Part shown: one piece after another, positions 25,356 to 33,911 of the stretch
How positions within the stretch are numbered: position 1 is the stretch's first letter
How the letters are laid out: every line of letters begins with the position of its first letter
Source: Pseudomonas sp. HS6
Lineage (GTDB): Bacteria; Pseudomonadota; Gammaproteobacteria; Pseudomonadales; Pseudomonadaceae
Direction of reading: 5' to 3'
Length of the DNA: 64,000 nt
Assembly (NCBI RefSeq): GCF_023375815.1
Contig: NZ_CP067412.1
Span: forward strand, 1,488,001-1,552,000
Made by a program: the position numbers and the translations under genes
Notes under the pieces: model-generated
Told to the model about the DNA's origin: nothing
Databases searched by the model: none
The model's input: only the letters and a program-made list of their open reading frames with translations

Positions 25356-27053
25356 TTAGAAGCGCGTGTTGATCTCGAGCTGCAAGACGTCGATGTCGAA
25401 CGGCGCGCCATACACCGCTTCGGTGCTCATCCAGCGGCCGGTGGCGTAGACGTTCTTCGCCAGGCCGTAATTGCCGCCGAGGAAATAGCCCTTGGCGTTG
25501 GTGCCGCCGAGGTGGAACGACGAGTCGTTGAAGCCGTCAGGCAAGGCGTCCGGCTGGATGTACTTGTAGCCGGCGAACATATTCCAGTCGCCCTGCTTCT
25601 TCAGCTCCAGCGCACTGCCGAGGGTGAACTGGACCATCCATGCATTGGCGCCGCTTTCGATGTTGCCGCTGCTGTCGAGGTTGTTGGCCAGTTGCCCGGC
25701 CGCACGCTTGCGCATGTCGCCTTCGTCGTAGCCGAGGTTGTGGATGTAGTTGCCCTGGGTGCGCAGCTTGAAGTCTTCCGGCAGGTCGGCGTCCCACACG
25801 AGGTTCAGGTCCAGCAGATTGAACTCGGAGGCCAGGCCCACGAATTGCGGCTGCGGCGTTGTGCTCGGGTTGAGCGGGTTCGGCGTGATGTCACGCAGCA
25901 GGAACACGCTGTTGCCTTTCTGCATGAACGCGGCACGGGTGCCGTCGGTGTCGCAGCCCGGCGCGCCGGCCCAGGGTTCGCAAGGGCTGGAGCGCTGGCC
26001 TTCAATGTCGTCGAAGCGGTAGTAAGCCAACGCACCTTTCAAGCGGTTGTTGCTGTTGATCGCCCATTTGGCGCCGATTTGCGCGCCGTACAGCCATTTG
26101 TTGTCGCTTTCTTCCTTGTCGAAGCCGTTGCTGGTGGTGGTGTCGTTGGTGTAATCCACCGGGAACGCGCCGACGGTGCCGAACACGCCCCAGTCGTTGC
26201 TGAGTTTGTGGTCGAAAATCGCCGCCACGCCGTCGAAGTTCAGGTCGTTGGAATACAGCATGTCGGTGGACATGAACGGGTTGGCGAACCGGCCACCGGT
26301 CAGCGTCAGTTCATCCGACGGCTTCCAGGTCAGGTAACCCTGATCGAGCCAGATGTCTTTCTTGGCAAAACCGCCGCCGAGGTTCTGGGTGGTCGACACC
26401 GGGTTGTTGTCCGAGCCGGTGCCGATGCGGATGCCGGCGGTCCATTCCGGCGAAATCACCGCTTTCATGCCCAGTCGGGCGCGCAGGCGGAACAGGTTGG
26501 TACGGTCTTCACGGGTGTTGAGCAACGGCGGCAACGCGGTGCTGCTGTTGGGGTTCACGTCATACGGGCCGTTGTTGTTGAGCTTGGCGAAGTCGACGAT
26601 TTCGTTGCTGTTGCTGCCCGAGTAGTAGCGCGATTCGTCACGCAGGCGAATGTCGCCGTCGAAGCTGATGCGCGAAGCCCAGTCCGGGAAAGTGTTGGGC
26701 GCGGCCCAGTTTTCCTGCTTGGCGGTGGCCATGACTTCAGCCTTGACCTGATCGCGGATCTGGTCGCGTACCGCGGCCGGCACGTATTGCACCCGCACAT
26801 CGCCAGGGGCTGCGACCGGCCCGGCTGCCACAGCGGTAGACGCCGCAGCCTGCTTGGCCTGGGCCGCTTCGTTCTGGGCCTGGGCGATCAGCGCGTCGGC
26901 CTTGTCCTGTTTCAGAATGCCTTGCTCGACCAGCAAGCGGATCAGATTGATCGTGGCGTTCTCCGAGGGCGCAGGCGCTGCCGCGGCCTGACCGACCAGG
27001 GTCGCGATGACCATGCCGACCGCCAGGGACAATCGATTCACGTTGGAAATCAT
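25356..27053 (-). CDS. Large outer-membrane porin with N-terminal helical domain
   Basis: 565 residues from the ATG at 27053; AAAGGAG ten bases upstream overlaps an earlier in-frame ATG at 27074, which has no ribosome site of its own. The signal peptide is about 1-26 (LSLAVGMVIATLVGQAAA). A periplasmic helical segment ('LLVEQGILKQDKADALIAQAQ' in two parts) and an Ala/Gln coiled coil reach about residue 70. The remainder is beta-barrel with alternating aromatic strands and the C-terminal 'LEINTRF' ending in Phe. It fits the 'putative porin' family (Porin_5). Its place in an energised TonB/ExbBD operon suggests a partner barrel rather than a general porin. Confidence 0.88.
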   Translation of the reverse strand: MISNVNRLSLAVGMVIATLVGQAAAAPAPSENATINLIRLLVEQGILKQDKADALIAQAQNEAAQAKQAAASTAVAAGPVAAPGDVRVQYVPAAVRDQIRDQVKAEVMATAKQENWAAPNTFPDWASRISFDGDIRLRDESRYYSGSNSNEIVDFAKLNNNGPYDVNPNSSTALPPLLNTREDRTNLFRLRARLGMKAVISPEWTAGIRIGTGSDNNPVSTTQNLGGGFAKKDIWLDQGYLTWKPSDELTLTGGRFANPFMSTDMLYSNDLNFDGVAAIFDHKLSNDWGVFGTVGAFPVDYTNDTTTSNGFDKEESDNKWLYGAQIGAKWAINSNNRLKGALAYYRFDDIEGQRSSPCEPWAGAPGCDTDGTRAAFMQKGNSVFLLRDITPNPLNPSTTPQPQFVGLASEFNLLDLNLVWDADLPEDFKLRTQGNYIHNLGYDEGDMRKRAAGQLANNLDSSGNIESGANAWMVQFTLGSALELKKQGDWNMFAGYKYIQPDALPDGFNDSSFHLGGTNAKGYFLGGNYGLAKNVYATGRWMSTEAVYGAPFDIDVLQLEINTRF

Positions 27054-27092
27054 CTGCACACAACTCCTTTTCATACAGCTTTATGAATTCGG

Positions 27093-27797
27093 TTAACCCG
27101 GACGCCGCCCTTGCAGGGACATGCGCACAGGCAAGGTGATGGAGGCCGGTGGCCGTTCGCTCAGATGCGGCGCGTTACGCAAGGCGGCCAGCACCTGACT
27201 GTCGATCTCGGGGTTGCCACTGGACTTGATCAGCTCGACCCGGGTGATCTCGCCGACACTGCTCAGCCACACATCGGCCTGCAGCGAAAACGCGAGGTTG
27301 CGCAGGTCGGGGTTCTCGCGCAGCAGCTTCTGGAAGGTGAACGCGAGGAACTGGCTGTAGGTGCCGTTGCCCACTCGCCCACCGCCCGCGCCGGCCATGC
27401 CGCCGCCCTTGCCCGCGCCGATGTTGAAGGCGTCGTTGCCGCTCTGGGCGTCGCCGTCCATTTGCATCGGGTTGGCCAGATCGTCCGCCGGTGATGGCGG
27501 TGTTTCTTCCTCGGGCTTGACCTCTTGCGGCTCGGGCGTTGGCTCGGGCTCGACGATTTTTTCTTCCACCGGGGTTTCCGGCTCCGGCGGTTTTTCCGGC
27601 GGCGGAGGTGGCGGTGGCGGCAACGGAATGATCGTCGGCACCTTCGGCGCTTCCCGGCGGATGCCGCTCATGTCGTTGGCCCACTGCCACAGGAACCACG
27701 CGGCGAGTGCGGCGAGAATCAGCCCGGCGCCCCACTTCGCATAGCGCAAGGGCGACTTCTTCACCGGCAGCGGTTCGATCGGAAGTTGTGCGGTCAT
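27093..27797 (-). CDS. TonB-family energy transducer
   Basis: 234 residues, starting three bases after the exbD stop. One N-terminal membrane helix (about 22-40, WGAGLILAALAAWFLWQW) is followed by a Pro/Glu-rich stretch (about 50-105, with an eight-proline run) that can cross the periplasm. A glycine-rich hinge and a TonB-like C-terminal domain (about 145-230, 'RVELIKSSGNPEIDSQVLAALRNAP' in pieces) follow. It transmits proton-motive force from the adjacent ExbB/ExbD to an outer-membrane partner; no classical TonB-dependent receptor is in this operon. Confidence 0.9.
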   Translation of the reverse strand: MTAQLPIEPLPVKKSPLRYAKWGAGLILAALAAWFLWQWANDMSGIRREAPKVPTIIPLPPPPPPPPEKPPEPETPVEEKIVEPEPTPEPQEVKPEEETPPSPADDLANPMQMDGDAQSGNDAFNIGAGKGGGMAGAGGGRVGNGTYSQFLAFTFQKLLRENPDLRNLAFSLQADVWLSSVGEITRVELIKSSGNPEIDSQVLAALRNAPHLSERPPASITLPVRMSLQGRRPG

Positions 27798-27800
27798 GAC

Positions 27801-28226
27801 TCAGCCCTGGCTCGGTTTGCCGGTGACGAGACCGACCTGGGACAGTTCGAGCCGGCGCAGCAGATCCAGCACTTCGATGACCTTCTGGTACTGCACCGTG
27901 GCGTCGCCGCGCACGATCACCGGGAAGTCCGGGTTCTGCGCCTTCTCGATGCGCAGGCGTCCTTCCAGCTCCGGCAAGGTCACCGGGTAGGCGTCGAGGA
28001 ACACCTGCCCGCCATCGTTGACCGAAATCGCCTTGGTCTTGGCCTCGGACAGCGACACGGCGGCGCTGGCCTTGGGCAGGTTGATCTGGATTCCGGAGAC
28101 CTGCGCAGTAGCGGTGAGGATGAACATCACCAGCACCACCATCAGCACGTCCACCAGTGGCGTGATGTTGATGCTGTCCACCGCTGCATCTTCGTCATCG
28201 TCGTGGGAGGCATTTACGGACGCCAT
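27801..28226 (-). CDS. exbD: ExbD-type proton channel subunit
   Basis: 141 residues, with GAGGAG upstream. One membrane helix (about 20-42) carries the essential aspartate D26 in 'ITPLVDVLMVVLVMF'. The C-terminal periplasmic domain has 'VSGIQINLPKAS' and the conserved 'VIVRGDATVQYQKVIEVLDLL' in pieces. It forms the proton channel with the ExbB-like protein encoded 11 bases upstream and drives TonB encoded just downstream. Confidence 0.93.
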   Translation of the reverse strand: MASVNASHDDDEDAAVDSINITPLVDVLMVVLVMFILTATAQVSGIQINLPKASAAVSLSEAKTKAISVNDGGQVFLDAYPVTLPELEGRLRIEKAQNPDFPVIVRGDATVQYQKVIEVLDLLRRLELSQVGLVTGKPSQG

Positions 28227-28237
28227 GTCAGTGCTCC

Positions 28238-30037
28238 TCAGGCCGGTACGGAGTGGTTGGCGTGATGACCGCGCTGATGCGCCGCTTCACTGGACTGGCC
28301 TTCGCCGTGCATCTCCGCCAGACGGGTGATGAACTCGTCGACGAACACGCGCATGTCGGCGCTGACTTCCTTGTTGCGGGTAATCAGGCGGTTGTAGCCA
28401 AACAGCGCCGGGATCGCGACGAACAGGCCCATGGCGGTAGCCAGCAAGGCTGCGGCCATACCCGGCGCGATGGCGTTGATGTTGACGTCGCCGGCCATGG
28501 CGGTGCCGAGGAACACCACCATGATCCCCATCACCGTACCGAGCAGACCGATGTAGGGGCCGCCGGCGATGGCGTTAGACAAGGTCGAGAGTTTCGAACT
28601 CAGTTGCTGGTTTTCCCGGGTGCGCACGCCATCCATGGAGCAGCGGATGGCTTCGATGGTCGCCGCCGAAACCGACGAGGTATCGGCGCCTTGTTCGCGG
28701 CGAGTGCGGATCTCTTTCACCGCCACCTGATACAGACGCCACAGCGGCGAATGCCGCAAACGCTGGGCGAGTTGGGTGTCGTCGGCGAACATCTCCAGGC
28801 GAGTGCCGACCTTGGCGAATTGCACGCGGAAGTCTTCGTTGGCAGCGGTGACACGGCTGAGGGTGCGGTTCTTGCGCAGCATGATGATCCACGACTGGAA
28901 CATCATCAGCACCAGCACCGCGATGATCACCCAGGCATCGACCGGCACGGCGTTGAGCAGGAAACCGAGGCTGCCGAAACCGTAGCCGGACTGTTCTTCA
29001 TCGACGCCGTAAGCCACCAGTTTCGACTCGGCGCCTTGGGAAGTGGCATCGGCCAGCAGCAGCGGCGCCGGACGGGCGACTTTCGACAGGCGCAGTTCAT
29101 CGATGGCGCCCACGAACGGTTGGAAAGGACCTTCGTGCAGATCCGCACCGATGGCCATGACCGAATTGAACGCCGGCATTGCCTGAGCCAGTGCAGCGCT
29201 TTCGCGACCATTGATGTACAGCGTCACTTTCGCGCCTTCAGCGGTCAGCGCGACGTGTTGCCATTGGCCCGGATTCAGCGGTTGCGTGGCGACGGCGCGC
29301 TGGCCGTCGATCTCCACGAACGGTACACCCTGATTCACACCGACCAGCAAGCTGTTGGTGCCTTCGCGGCGGGCCAGGATCAGTTGCTCGCCGTTGGCCT
29401 GATCCAGACGCAGCCAGGCACTGAAGGTGAACGCGCTGCCAGCGTTGTGCTGCAATGACGGACTGGCCGGCAGCAACAATGGCTGGCCGCTGAACTGCAA
29501 GGCCCGCCCCACTACGCCGTCGATTGCCGCGCCAGTGGCGCTCTGCGCGGTGTTGCCGTAGGCAGTGGTGTCTTTCGCCGGGGTGCCGGTGGCGCCTTCG
29601 AAGTGATAGAGCGCGGTGTAATTCGGATCGAATGTGAGCTGACCGTTGCCGGTGGCCGGCGCCTTCTGGTTGCCGTAGTACATCCAGATGTCCTGACGCT
29701 GACCGCCCTCGACATTCGGCACATCGACCCAGATCAGCGCCATGCCCATCAGCGCATCGAAGCTTTCGATCTGGTGGTTGAGCACGGTCTTGTCATCGGC
29801 CGCGACGAAGCGCAGATCCGAGCCGTCCTCTTTCACGCCGTCAAAGGTGAAGTTGCCGGTGTGCAGGCGCACCAGCAGCGCGGTGCGGCCCAGAGCCTGA
29901 TTGATCCCGGCGCCTTGCGGCGTGGTGTCGACGGCGATCTGTTTGCGGTAATGCCAGTCGTCCTGCCACCAGGCCTGAGCCGTGGCCGGGAGCACGAAGC
30001 CCAGGCAGATCAACAACGAAAGGAAAAGGCGCTGCAT
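28238..30037 (-). CDS. ExbB/TolQ proton channel with periplasmic DUF2341 and LamG domains
   Basis: 599 residues from the ATG at 30037 (AAGGAG upstream). The signal peptide is about 1-22. DUF2341 starts at the mature end ('WWQDDWHYRKQI') and runs to about 120. A LamG/concanavalin-like jelly roll follows at about 140-320 ('ALYHFEG', 'FSAWLRLDQANG', 'WQHVALTAEG', 'LYINGRES'). Membrane segment one is at about 366-388. The MotA/TolQ/ExbB domain occupies about 430-560, with 'GLLGTVMGIMVVF' and 'ALLATAMGLFVAIPA'. The topology fits ExbB with its N-terminus in the periplasm, but the extension is much longer than in standard ExbB. It may sense or bind a glycan or protein ligand. Confidence 0.9.
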   Translation of the reverse strand: MQRLFLSLLICLGFVLPATAQAWWQDDWHYRKQIAVDTTPQGAGINQALGRTALLVRLHTGNFTFDGVKEDGSDLRFVAADDKTVLNHQIESFDALMGMALIWVDVPNVEGGQRQDIWMYYGNQKAPATGNGQLTFDPNYTALYHFEGATGTPAKDTTAYGNTAQSATGAAIDGVVGRALQFSGQPLLLPASPSLQHNAGSAFTFSAWLRLDQANGEQLILARREGTNSLLVGVNQGVPFVEIDGQRAVATQPLNPGQWQHVALTAEGAKVTLYINGRESAALAQAMPAFNSVMAIGADLHEGPFQPFVGAIDELRLSKVARPAPLLLADATSQGAESKLVAYGVDEEQSGYGFGSLGFLLNAVPVDAWVIIAVLVLMMFQSWIIMLRKNRTLSRVTAANEDFRVQFAKVGTRLEMFADDTQLAQRLRHSPLWRLYQVAVKEIRTRREQGADTSSVSAATIEAIRCSMDGVRTRENQQLSSKLSTLSNAIAGGPYIGLLGTVMGIMVVFLGTAMAGDVNINAIAPGMAAALLATAMGLFVAIPALFGYNRLITRNKEVSADMRVFVDEFITRLAEMHGEGQSSEAAHQRGHHANHSVPA

Positions 30038-30051
30038 GGAAGTGCTCCTTG

Positions 30052-31686
30052 TTAGAAAGTGGCCTGAAGGTTGAAGTGCAGGCGCGATTCCTGTTTCGAG
30101 GTGTTCGGCCCTTCGAGTAGCGGGTAGCCCCAGTCGACGCTGCCGGACAGCCATTTGCTCAGGCTGGCGCGGGTGCCGAGGCCGACACTGGCCAGGGCAT
30201 AACTGGCGTCCTGGTCCGGCAGTTCGTCGCGCAGGTAGAGTTGCGCGCCTTCGGCGAAGGCATAAAAGCGCCAGTCCTGCATCCAGGTGCCGGCGTACTT
30301 GGCCAGCGACGGCGTGCGGACTTCCTGACTGAGCAGCACGCCGTCATCACCGGTGCGTTCGGCCGCCAGATAACCGCGCACCGAGGTCGCGCCGCCTGCG
30401 GAGAATTGTTCGTTGGAAACCAGTGGCCCCGACGCCAGTTGGAACGCGGCTTTGCTTGCGCTTTGCCAGTCGCTGTCGAAAGTCCAGGTGAAATTGGTAT
30501 CGCCCTTGAGCACGGCGAAGCTCGGGTTGGCGCGGTAGCGTTTGTAGTCGAAGTCTTCGTCGGAACTGCCGTAGCCGAAGATGCTGCGGGTGGCCGCGAC
30601 CAGGCTCAGGCCGAGGCCGAGCTGGCTCTTTTCGGTGTAGCGATAGCCGTTGTAGGCAAACGTGAACGGCGCGTATTTCAGCGGCACCTTGTCGCTTTCA
30701 CCGGACAGGGTCAGGCGTTCGTCGAAGTCCTTGAAGTCAATGCCGGCCGACAGTGAGTTCGACCAACTGCCGCTGGACGGGATCGTGTAGATCGCCGACA
30801 CGCCGTAGGAATGCCCCTTGCCGAGCACGTTGCTGCCGCCGATGGTGGCGACGTTGCTGTCGGACTGGTAACCGGAGAACTGCACGCTCCAGCGCTCGGT
30901 CAGCGGCGCGGTGTAGGAACCGGACCAGACCTTGGCGTTGTCGGTGTCCTGCGGCGCGGTGAAGAACGTCAGGTTGACGCTGTGGCCGAGCTGCCAGAGG
31001 TTGTTGTAACCGAGGCTGGTGACGGCACGGAGTTTTTCGGTGTCGGCGCTGTAGTCGTTGTTCAGACCCACGCTGGCGGTCCACGGGTTCTGGTCTTCGA
31101 CCTGCAGATCCACGTCCATGGTGCCGGGGCGCTGGCCTTCGCGCACCAGCGGCATCACCTGCCGGCCCGGGGTCTTGTTGAGTTGCGCCAGTTCGCCCTG
31201 GACCTTGGCGAAGTCCGGCACTTCGCCTTCTTTCAGCGCCGGGACGTTGTCGCGGATGTCCAGCGGCGAATAGTGTTTGGCGCCGACCACCCGCACCCGG
31301 CCGACCTTGGTTTCGCTGACTTGCAGGTAGACGATGCCGTCGGCCACCGCTTGCTCCGGCAGTTCGACGAACACGGATTGGTAGCCGCGTTCCTGATAGG
31401 CCTTCTGCAAGGCATCCCGCGCGCCTTCAATGTCGCTCAAGGCTTTTTGCGGGCCGAGGAACGGGTACACCGCTTCTTCGATCGCCCGCGCATCGAGCAC
31501 CGTGTTGCCACGCACGAAGTATTCGTTGACGTCCACCAGACGCTGCGCCGCTGTGTTTTCGGCCTCATCGGCGAACGCCGGCTGCGCGCCGGCCGTCACC
31601 AGCAGCCAGCCCCACAGCGCCAGCCGTGACGTGAAAATCTGATCCACACTACCCCCTGAAATTCGCGATGACCTGTTGGCGCTCAT
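30052..31686 (-). CDS. TpsB outer-membrane transporter (ShlB/FhaC/HecB family)
   Basis: 544 residues. A signal peptide ends near 'GAQPAFA'. Two POTRA-like repeats lie at about 50-190 ('NEYFVRGNTVLDARAIEEAVYPFLG' in pieces; 'VRVVGAKHYSPLDIR'). The rest is a 16-strand type barrel with the Omp85/TpsB motif 'GGATSVRGY' and a C-terminal Phe (LQATF). A GTG at 31647 after AGGGGG would also give a clean signal peptide, so the start is not certain. Family members export one TpsA exoprotein in two-partner secretion, but no TpsA gene is in the window. It is 14 bases upstream of the ExbB-like gene. Confidence 0.9.
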   Translation of the reverse strand: MSANRSSRISGGSVDQIFTSRLALWGWLLVTAGAQPAFADEAENTAAQRLVDVNEYFVRGNTVLDARAIEEAVYPFLGPQKALSDIEGARDALQKAYQERGYQSVFVELPEQAVADGIVYLQVSETKVGRVRVVGAKHYSPLDIRDNVPALKEGEVPDFAKVQGELAQLNKTPGRQVMPLVREGQRPGTMDVDLQVEDQNPWTASVGLNNDYSADTEKLRAVTSLGYNNLWQLGHSVNLTFFTAPQDTDNAKVWSGSYTAPLTERWSVQFSGYQSDSNVATIGGSNVLGKGHSYGVSAIYTIPSSGSWSNSLSAGIDFKDFDERLTLSGESDKVPLKYAPFTFAYNGYRYTEKSQLGLGLSLVAATRSIFGYGSSDEDFDYKRYRANPSFAVLKGDTNFTWTFDSDWQSASKAAFQLASGPLVSNEQFSAGGATSVRGYLAAERTGDDGVLLSQEVRTPSLAKYAGTWMQDWRFYAFAEGAQLYLRDELPDQDASYALASVGLGTRASLSKWLSGSVDWGYPLLEGPNTSKQESRLHFNLQATF

Positions 31687-31702
31687 GCGCCTTGCGTGTG
31701 CG

Positions 31703-32329
31703 TCAGTTACTGGCGTTCTTGATTGCTGAAGTGCGGGGCCCGGTGTGTTTGCCCAGCCAGGTGTGCAGCAGCGCGAAGTTCAAGGAGAACTCGGGCATTT
31801 GCAGCAGCGCGCCGCAGAACACTTCACCGATGATTTTCTGGATGAGTTGCACCGCACGCGGCTCGTTGAGCAGCGTGGCGATGTCGCGACTGAGGACGTT
31901 GAAGCTCCAGACTTTCTGATTCAGGCCAAGGCCCACGAACCAGCGAAACAGCAGGTTATAATTGAGCTGTTCGTAGAGCTGCTGCTCGCTGGGCACCGAA
32001 TACAGCAGTTGCAGGAGCAGGATGTGCATGACCGTTTGCGCCGGGATCAGCATGCCGGGCTGGGCGTTGAGGTCGTGAAGGAGATCGCTGTGAGCGTCGA
32101 ACAGGTCGTCGATCTGCGGGCGCAGCAGCACCAGCGAATGCCCTGGCGGAATGTAGCTGGAGACCTCTTTCAAGGCGCCCTGCCAGTCATCCTGCGACAC
32201 GATCCAGACCCACGGCGCGCCGTAGCGATACACCGAAACCGGCTTCTTGCGCGCGGCTTCGACGATCTTCGACAGGCGTTGATCGAGTTCCTGCATGCCC
32301 ACTTTCGAGTAGCGTTCCATAGTCCCCAT
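31703..32329 (-). CDS. Phd-antitoxin-like domain fused to transposase N-terminal domain
   Basis: 208 residues from the ATG at 32329 (GGGAG seven bases upstream). Residues about 4-52 look like a Phd/YefM antitoxin fold: 'ELDQRLSKIVEAARKKPVSV', then 'YRYGAPWVWIVSQDDW'. Residues about 92-155 match the N-terminal domain of IS5-type transposases (DUF772): 'LLLQLLYSVPSEQQLYEQLN' and 'YNLLFRWFVGLGLNQKVW'. No DDE catalytic domain follows, so it cannot transpose. It is the first gene of the TpsB/ExbBD/TonB operon, 16 bases from tpsB. Both domains bind DNA in their families, so an autoregulator is likely. Confidence 0.82.
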   Translation of the reverse strand: MGTMERYSKVGMQELDQRLSKIVEAARKKPVSVYRYGAPWVWIVSQDDWQGALKEVSSYIPPGHSLVLLRPQIDDLFDAHSDLLHDLNAQPGMLIPAQTVMHILLLQLLYSVPSEQQLYEQLNYNLLFRWFVGLGLNQKVWSFNVLSRDIATLLNEPRAVQLIQKIIGEVFCGALLQMPEFSLNFALLHTWLGKHTGPRTSAIKNASN

Positions 32330-32490
32330 TGCCTCACTCCCGGCGTCCCGCCTCGGCTTGTGAAAAGCGCCCTGTTGGGCCCCTCAAGCGCGTTACATAG
32401 GCATGACCGGACTGGCGATGTGCTACCGAACTTTTGTCATAAAAGCTTCATTACAGAACTGGAGTGAGATCGATCGGGCACCACAAAAAA

Positions 32491-32598
32491 CTGTGGGAGC
32501 TGGCTTGCCAGCGATTGCGGTCTGTCAGCAAATAAATGGGTTGCTGACCCGACGCTATCGCTGGCAAGTCGAATCGTCGCACCGCAGCTCCCACAAGG
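32491..32598. repeat. REPIN upstream of the TpsB/TonB operon
   Basis: Inverted REP pair: 32491-32520 (ctgtgggagctggcttgcca gcgattgcgg) and 32553-32598 (gctatcgctggcaag ... gcagctcccacaagg), the right unit with the extra 'tcgaatcgtcgcacc'. The rest of the gap 32330-32627 holds the presumed promoter of the operon; I could not assign boxes with confidence. Confidence 0.9.
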
Positions 32599-32627
32599 TT
32601 TTGTGTAGTTTTTAAGAAGTCAGCAGA

Positions 32628-33911
32628 TCAGGTATAGACCGGCCAGGTATCGACAATCTTGCCGCCACGTACCGCCAGCAAGTCACCGAATTGCAGCAAC
32701 ACCGCTTCGGTCTGGGTCGGTCGCAGGAACACTTGATCCTCCACCGTCAGCCCCACGGCATTCGAACCATTGACCATCTCCTGATTTGAACTGCGCCCGT
32801 AAACACCATTGCTCTGCAATCCGGGCGGTGATTCGAACTCAGCCATCCAGTTGCCGCCGTAGATAAAAAAGGTCTGGCGCTGGTTGGCATCCCACCACGA
32901 AAACAGTTTCGACTTGTCGTCCAGCGCCGGAATGTTCACCGCCCCGGTGCTTTTCAACACCGGGGTGGCGATGTACGCGGCAGGCTCGTGTTCGACCAGC
33001 GACGGCAGATCGTAATGAGTCGGCTTGAGCATCGCCGTGCCCACCGACACTTCACTGCTCAGGGTTTCGTTCTCATGAATGCGATAACTCGGGCTGCCGG
33101 CGGTGTTCAGGCACAAGCCGTCATGCCACAGCGCCGGATATTGCTGCCGGGTGAAGTCGACGCAGCGCTGATAAGTCACCATCACCTTGGCGAACAATTC
33201 CTCGGGTGAACCGAGAATCCCCGGCACGCCCATGCCCACGAACGGGTCGTAGCCCATGAACCCGGCGAACGCCAGGTGCTGCGGGTTGGCGGAGATCAAC
33301 GCGAGCATCTGACCCAGCACGTTCACGTCACTGACGCCGCCACGGTGCAGGCCGACGTCGAGCTCGATGTTGATCCGCATTCGGGTGCCCAATCCCTGGG
33401 CCAGCGCGAGGTATTGCTGCAAGCGTTCGGGGTTGTCGATCAGCCATTGCAGTTGCTTCGTTGGGTCGAACGGACCTTTGTGGGTCTGGTAGAAAATCTC
33501 CGCCGAGCGTACCGGCAGGGGCTTGCCGAGCAGAATGTCGGACTGCGGGTAAACCTGTGCATCGTGATTGAGAAACGGCTGATGAAACGACATCAGTCGC
33601 TGCGTCCCTGCCCTTTGAGCGATGTAGCTGAGCAGTCCCGGCGATGGCAAGGACTTCTCCACCAGCCGCAGGTGTTTGCCGCTGCGCTTGACCGAGCGCA
33701 TCACCACGTCGATGTTGTGATCCAGACGATCCAGATCGATCAGCAACACCGGGCGCATCGGGCCTTTGGTCTTGAGTTCATTGTTCAGCGCCCGGAAATA
33801 TTCGCTGTACGGCCCGCCGCGATCCCCGGGACGCAGCCATGCCCCCACGCCCACCAGCAAGGCACCGACCCCCAACGTACCGAGCACGAAATTACGTCGA
33901 TTGACCGCCAT
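32628..33911 (-). CDS. Tat-exported DSD1-family PLP enzyme (alanine racemase-like fold)
   Basis: 427 residues. The ATG at 33911 overlaps the stop of the oxidase gene (ATGA). The N-terminus 'NRRNFVLGTLGVGALLVGVGAW' reads as a twin-arginine signal. The body has the PLP TIM-barrel of D-threonine aldolase/D-serine dehydratase-like proteins; 'LRLVEKSLPS' near K86 is the candidate PLP lysine, and 'IELDVGLHRGG' and 'GFMGYDP' are further family blocks. Tat export fits an enzyme that binds its cofactor before transport. It probably acts in the periplasm on a D-amino acid or beta-hydroxy amino acid; substrate unknown. Confidence 0.85.
   Translation of the reverse strand: MAVNRRNFVLGTLGVGALLVGVGAWLRPGDRGGPYSEYFRALNNELKTKGPMRPVLLIDLDRLDHNIDVVMRSVKRSGKHLRLVEKSLPSPGLLSYIAQRAGTQRLMSFHQPFLNHDAQVYPQSDILLGKPLPVRSAEIFYQTHKGPFDPTKQLQWLIDNPERLQQYLALAQGLGTRMRINIELDVGLHRGGVSDVNVLGQMLALISANPQHLAFAGFMGYDPFVGMGVPGILGSPEELFAKVMVTYQRCVDFTRQQYPALWHDGLCLNTAGSPSYRIHENETLSSEVSVGTAMLKPTHYDLPSLVEHEPAAYIATPVLKSTGAVNIPALDDKSKLFSWWDANQRQTFFIYGGNWMAEFESPPGLQSNGVYGRSSNQEMVNGSNAVGLTVEDQVFLRPTQTEAVLLQFGDLLAVRGGKIVDTWPVYT

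Noticed and set aside
25512..27086. Plus-strand frame of 524 codons opposite the porin
   Set aside because: The minus strand codes a signal peptide and barrel ending in Phe; the antisense frame is Val/Gly/Arg-rich shadow.
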